Below, piece after piece: positions 3,796 to 5,087 of a DNA stretch of 5,087 nucleotides. Location of the stretch: contig JAUMNV010000171.1 of NCBI GenBank assembly GCA_031295725.1, forward strand, positions 1 to 5,087. The letters run 5' to 3'. The first letter of the stretch is position 1; the number at the start of each line of letters is the position of its first letter. Position numbers and translations under genes: made by a program. Under the pieces are notes generated by a model. That model was not told the DNA's origin. It did no database searches and was given only the letters and a program-made list of their open reading frames with translations. The stretch comes from Collinsella sp. Its GTDB lineage: Bacteria; Actinomycetota; Coriobacteriia; Coriobacteriales; Coriobacteriaceae.

Positions 3796-5087
3796 ATGAA
3801 CCAGCAGAACATCGATTACGTACTCCGCTCCGTAGAGCAGCGTGACATCCGCTTTGTGCGTCTGTGGTTTGTCGACATTCTCGGCCGCCTCAAGAACTTT
3901 GCCATTAGCCCCGAGGACCTCGAGGTCGCTTTTGAGGAGGGTATTGGCTTTGACGGCTCCGCCATCGAGGGCTTTGCCACGCCCGAGGAAGCCGACATGC
4001 TAGCGTTTCCCGATGCTTCGACCTTCCAGATTCTGCCGTGGCGTCCGAGCCACAACGGCGTTGCCCGCGTGTTCTGCGACGTGTGCACTCCCGACCGCAA
4101 GCCCTTCGCCGGCGATCCGCGCGATGCCCTGCGCCGCATGTTCCGCAAGGCCGAGAAGGCTGGCTATCTGCTCAACGTGGGCGCCGAGCTGGAGTATTAC
4201 TACTTCCCCGACGAGCACACCCCCGAGCCGCTCGACAACGTGGGCTACTTCGATCTTTCGGTGAGCGATGCCGCCCGCGACCTGCGCCGCAACACGGTCC
4301 TCACGCTCGAGAAGATGTCCGTGCCCGTGGAGTACACCTTCCACGCCGCCGGCCGCTCGCAGCACGGCATGAGCCTGCGCCACGCCGAGGCCCTGAGCAT
4401 GTCCGACGCCATCACTACGGCCAAACTCATCATTAAGCAGCAGGCCTACGAGAGCGGTTGCCACGCATCCTTTATGCCCAAGCCGTTGGCAGGCGAGGAC
4501 GGCAGCGCCATGTTCCTGTGCCAGTCGCTGTTCGACCACGACGGCAACAATGTCTTTTGGGGCGAGGACGACGAGAAGTACCACCTCTCTGACATCGCCA
4601 AGCACTACATGGCCGGCATCCTGGCGCACGCGCGCGAGATCAGCGCCATCACCAACCCCACGGTCAACTCGTACAAGCGCATCACCACGGGTGGCGACTC
4701 CGTGCCGCAGTACGCCACGTGGGGCCTGCGCAACCGCGCGAGTATGGTCCGCATCCCGGTCTACAAGCCCGGCAAGCAGCTGTCCACGCGCATCGAGCTG
4801 CGCAGTCCCGATCCCATGGCCAACCCGTACCTGGTCAACGCCGTCACGCTGGCGGCTGGTCTGGACGGCATCGAGCGCAAGCTGGAGCTCCCGCCCGAGG
4901 CAACGGCCGAGACGCTCAAGCTTACCGACCGTCAGATGGTCGAGGCCGGCTACACGCCGCTGCCGCGCTCGCTCAAAGAGGCGCTCGACGTGTTTGAGGA
5001 CTCGCAGTTTATGAAGGATGCCCTCGGCGAGCACATCCACAGCTTCTTCCTCAAAAAGAAGCGCGACGAGTGGCATAAGTTTGAGTC
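3796..5087 (+). CDS. Glutamine synthetase type I homologue (GlnA/GlnA2-like), metal site altered; 3' end cut by window
   Basis: 430 codons are visible, and about 10-15 more are expected by comparison with the family. The N-terminal beta-grasp half (RFVRLWFVDILG at 19-30, FEEGIGFDGSAIEGF at 46-60) resembles actinobacterial GlnA2 closely. The catalytic half has GAELEYYYF (129-137), HASFMPKPL (223-231), TNPTVNSYKR (286-295), LRNRASMVRIP (311-321), STRIELRSPDP (330-340) and NPYL (343-346). Retained: Asp53, Glu131, Glu133, Arg314, Arg319, Glu334, Arg336. Changed relative to classical enzymes, by gapless alignment from memory to B. subtilis GlnA: HHE-VAPGQHE becomes FHA-AGRSQHG, so two n1-metal glutamates are Ala184 and Gly191. 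GSGMH becomes GSAMF, so the n2-metal histidine is Phe240. The flap Glu (GYEAP) appears as Asp301. Automated annotation would call it glnA. It may be a pseudoenzyme, a regulator, or a ligase for another amine, as shown for Streptomyces GlnA2/GlnA3 with polyamines. There is no adenylylation-type NLYDLPP tyrosine region. The frame is intact, with codon use like its neighbours. Confidence 0.88.
   Translation, partial: MNQQNIDYVLRSVEQRDIRFVRLWFVDILGRLKNFAISPEDLEVAFEEGIGFDGSAIEGFATPEEADMLAFPDASTFQILPWRPSHNGVARVFCDVCTPDRKPFAGDPRDALRRMFRKAEKAGYLLNVGAELEYYYFPDEHTPEPLDNVGYFDLSVSDAARDLRRNTVLTLEKMSVPVEYTFHAAGRSQHGMSLRHAEALSMSDAITTAKLIIKQQAYESGCHASFMPKPLAGEDGSAMFLCQSLFDHDGNNVFWGEDDEKYHLSDIAKHYMAGILAHAREISAITNPTVNSYKRITTGGDSVPQYATWGLRNRASMVRIPVYKPGKQLSTRIELRSPDPMANPYLVNAVTLAAGLDGIERKLELPPEATAETLKLTDRQMVEAGYTPLPRSLKEALDVFEDSQFMKDALGEHIHSFFLKKKRDEWHKFE

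Noticed and set aside
4000..5076. 358-codon open frame on the minus strand opposite the glutamine synthetase-like gene
   Set aside because: It is antisense to a gene with clear family motifs, is rich in Gly/Val/Ala/Arg/Leu as expected from the reverse complement of GC-biased codons, and shows no known domain.
1..5087. CRISPR array, tRNA or rRNA genes, phage genes or a defence system
   Set aside because: No regularly spaced direct repeats, cloverleaf tRNA with a CCA-type end, rRNA-like sequence, or nuclease/toxin-type proteins are seen; the tandem repeats present have only two copies.

Overview
The window is about 5.1 kb of GC-rich DNA. It carries a Shine-Dalgarno-led hexuronate catabolism cluster, an IS3-type insertion sequence end, and a GlnA2-like glutamine synthetase homologue of the kind found in Actinomycetota. 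The GC content, the protein flavour and the mix of Firmicute-like sugar genes with an actinobacterial GlnA2-like protein suggest a gut Coriobacteriia such as Collinsella. This is an inference from style, because no rRNA or other taxonomic marker is present.

Layout from left to right. Positions 1-88 hold the first 29 codons of an IS3-type transposase (minus strand), and the insertion sequence ends somewhere between 144 and 156. Positions 157-420 have no gene but hold several long inverted repeats. The two largest (193-253 and 319-419) have wobble pairs that form only in a plus-strand RNA. An intrinsic terminator (420-457) closes the minus-strand operon. eda (KDPG aldolase, 475-1116) and kdgK (2-keto-3-deoxygluconate kinase, 1370-2404) are read leftward. 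They are separated by 253 bases containing three strong hairpins, whose wobble pairs fit the minus-strand mRNA. A divergent control region (2405-2638) holds an 18-bp palindrome, two tandem LacI-type operator-like repeats, an AGTATACT palindrome that could serve as -10 element in both directions, and an A/T tract. A LacI-family regulator, probably the local KdgR, is read rightward (2639-3661). After a 134-base gap a glutamine synthetase type I homologue (3796-5087) runs off the window end.

How the genes work together. KdgK phosphorylates 2-keto-3-deoxygluconate to KDPG, and Eda splits KDPG into pyruvate and glyceraldehyde-3-phosphate. These are the last two steps of galacturonate/glucuronate (pectin-type) breakdown. 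The divergent LacI-family protein most likely represses kdgK-eda and itself from the tandem operators until a pathway intermediate appears. The glutamine synthetase homologue is probably functionally separate.

The most notable observation is in that last gene. It has a well-preserved GlnA2-type framework, but several residues that bind the catalytic metals in classical glutamine synthetases are replaced (two n1-metal glutamates by Ala184 and Gly191, the n2-metal histidine by Phe240), and the active-site flap glutamate is changed. It may be a pseudoenzyme or a ligase with altered chemistry. Second in interest are the orientation-consistent long hairpins in the two intergenic regions.
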